From a bacterium (GTDB lineage Bacteria; Thermosulfidibacterota; Thermosulfidibacteria; Thermosulfidibacterales; Thermosulfidibacteraceae), in the NCBI GenBank assembly GCA_027022065.1, contig JALVZS010000232.1:1-5877 (forward strand): a stretch of 5,877 nt of DNA. Reading direction: 5' to 3'. The position numbers were made by a program, and so were the translations under genes. Position 1 is the first letter of the stretch, and each line of letters opens with the position of its first letter. Shown here one piece after another: positions 4,760-5,877 of the stretch. Under the pieces are notes generated by a model that saw only the letters and a list, made by a program, of their open reading frames with translations, ran no database searches and was not told where the DNA came from.

Positions 4760-5877
4760 CTTGCCAGCACCGAGTAGGGAAGTCCCCAGATCTTGCAGAA
4801 GCCCTCTCCTAGCTTGTGTTCAAAGGCATCCTTCTCATCGTAAGTGGCGAGGGTGTACTCGTATATGGCATAGGGGGATTTCCTGCCTACAGGTATAGCC
4901 TGTCCCTTAAAGAGCTTTATTTTTACCTCGCCAGTGAGGTTTTCATTTGCTTTATCCATGAAGGCGTCAAGGGCTTCCCTTGCAGGTGAGAACCACAATC
5001 CGTAGTAAACGAGGTCGGCATATTTTATCGCCAGATACTCTTTAAGTCTAAATGTTTCCCTGTCCAGGCACATGTGCTCAAGCTCTCTATGGGCTACATA
5101 AAGTATGGTCGCACCTGGAGCCTCATAAACCTCTCTAGATTTGATCCCAACGAGCCTATCCTCCACCATGTCTATTCTACCTACTCCATGCCTTGCCCCT
5201 GTTTCGTTGAGCTTGGTAACAAGTGCAACCGGATCTAGTTTTTCTCCATTTACGGAAACAGGTATTCCCTTCTCAAAGCCCACAGTTACATACTCTGGCT
5301 CATCCGGAGTCTCTTTTGGAGATTTCGTTATAAGAAAGGCATCCTCTGGAGGTTCCTGCCAAGGATCTTCCAGGACACCGCACTCTATTGAGATGCTCCA
5401 AAGGTTCCTATCTATGGAGTAGGGCTTCTCCTTCGTCACCTCCACGGGTATGTTGTGCTTCTGGGCGTATTCTATTTCTTCTTCTCTGGACTTAAATTCC
5501 CAATCCCTTACAGGAGCAAGTATCTTGAGGTCGGGATTTAGGGCCATAACTCCCACCTCAAATCTCACCTGGTCATTGCCTTTGCCCGTTGCACCGTGAA
5601 CCACGGCATCTGCTCCCTCTTTTTCCGCAATCTCCACGAGGTACTTGGCTATAAGAGGCCTGTTTAGAGCAGTTCCTAGGGGATACTTACCCTCGTAAAG
5701 AGCCTGGGCTTTTAGCGCCTTAAAACAGTAGTCCTTTATAAACTCCTCTTTGAGATCCAGAAGGTAAACCTTGGATGCCCCTGTTTTTTCCGCTTTTCTT
5801 TTAACCTCTTCAAGATCCTCCTGCTGCCCCACATCCGCCGAGAAGGCTATAACCTCACATCCGTACTTATCTATAAG
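4744..5877 (-). CDS. argG: Argininosuccinate synthase, 3' part (N-terminus beyond the right edge)
   Basis: A cytoplasmic arginine-synthesis enzyme joining citrulline and aspartate with ATP to give argininosuccinate, AMP and pyrophosphate. 377 residues are visible and the frame stays open to the window edge, starting LIDKYGCEVIAFSADVGQQ, which matches the family just after its ATP-binding SGGLDTS loop. About 20 N-terminal residues including that loop must lie outside; the GTG at 5832 is an internal Val codon, not the start. Conserved stretches in order: YPLGTALNRPLIAK, HGATGKGNDQVRFE (aspartate/citrulline site), APVRDW, KPYSIDRNLWSISIECG, ARHGVGRIDMVEDRLVGIKSR, YEAPGATIL and GLWFSP. Length agrees with the usual 400 residues. 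It is convergent with hsp20, with 11 bp between stop codons, and its last codons (RKKRR) are templated by the hsp20 terminator sequence. No arginine operator can be seen because the promoter is outside. Confidence 0.97.
   Translation of the reverse strand, partial: LIDKYGCEVIAFSADVGQQEDLEEVKRKAEKTGASKVYLLDLKEEFIKDYCFKALKAQALYEGKYPLGTALNRPLIAKYLVEIAEKEGADAVVHGATGKGNDQVRFEVGVMALNPDLKILAPVRDWEFKSREEEIEYAQKHNIPVEVTKEKPYSIDRNLWSISIECGVLEDPWQEPPEDAFLITKSPKETPDEPEYVTVGFEKGIPVSVNGEKLDPVALVTKLNETGARHGVGRIDMVEDRLVGIKSREVYEAPGATILYVAHRELEHMCLDRETFRLKEYLAIKYADLVYYGLWFSPAREALDAFMDKANENLTGEVKIKLFKGQAIPVGRKSPYAIYEYTLATYDEKDAFEHKLGEGFCKIWGLPYSVLARKKRR

Noticed and set aside
5141-5422. Plus-strand open frame of 93 codons inside argG
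   Set aside because: It is antisense to a strongly conserved part of argG, Ser/Thr/Pro-rich, with no Shine-Dalgarno; a shadow.

Overview
The window looks like chromosomal housekeeping DNA from a thermophilic bacterium, most likely of the Aquificota (Aquificaceae type). This is inferred from the gene set (DUF507, DUF512, a Sir2 resembling the Thermotoga maritima enzyme, Hsp20), the heavy use of AGG, AGA and ATA codons, the Lys/Glu-rich proteins and the purine-rich coding strands. The placement is not proven. Nearly all of the sequence is coding. I see no tRNA, rRNA, CRISPR array or mobile element.

Layout: (1) Positions 1-238, minus strand, hold the start of a DUF507-family gene that runs off the left edge. 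(2) A 79-bp divergent intergenic region (239-317) carries two back-to-back sigma70-type promoters on one symmetry axis. (3) Positions 318-4171, plus strand, hold six tightly packed genes with overlaps or gaps of 14 bp or less: rdgB (XTP/dITP pyrophosphatase), pgsA (phosphatidylglycerophosphate synthase), a DUF512 PDZ/radical-SAM-like protein, a small TPR lipoprotein, an MTH1187-family thiamine-binding protein and a Sir2-family NAD-dependent deacylase. They look like one operon. (4) A 108-bp gap (4172-4279) holds the promoter of a separate heat-shock unit, hsp20 (4280-4732), with a perfect Shine-Dalgarno sequence and a 13-bp repeated palindrome-like motif. (5) A strong intrinsic terminator ends hsp20 and lies partly inside the 3' end of the convergent argG gene (minus strand, 4744 to beyond the right edge).

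How the genes relate: the six-gene run mixes nucleotide-pool sanitation, phospholipid synthesis, cofactor binding, protein deacylation and two poorly understood envelope or Fe-S proteins. I see no single pathway, which is common for operons in compact thermophile genomes. The hsp20 unit is separately controlled. I do not see a clear new defence or metabolic system. The most interesting points are regulatory: the mirror-symmetric divergent promoter, the duplicated operator-like motif at hsp20, and the terminator shared with the argG coding end. The DUF507 and DUF512 genes remain of unknown function.
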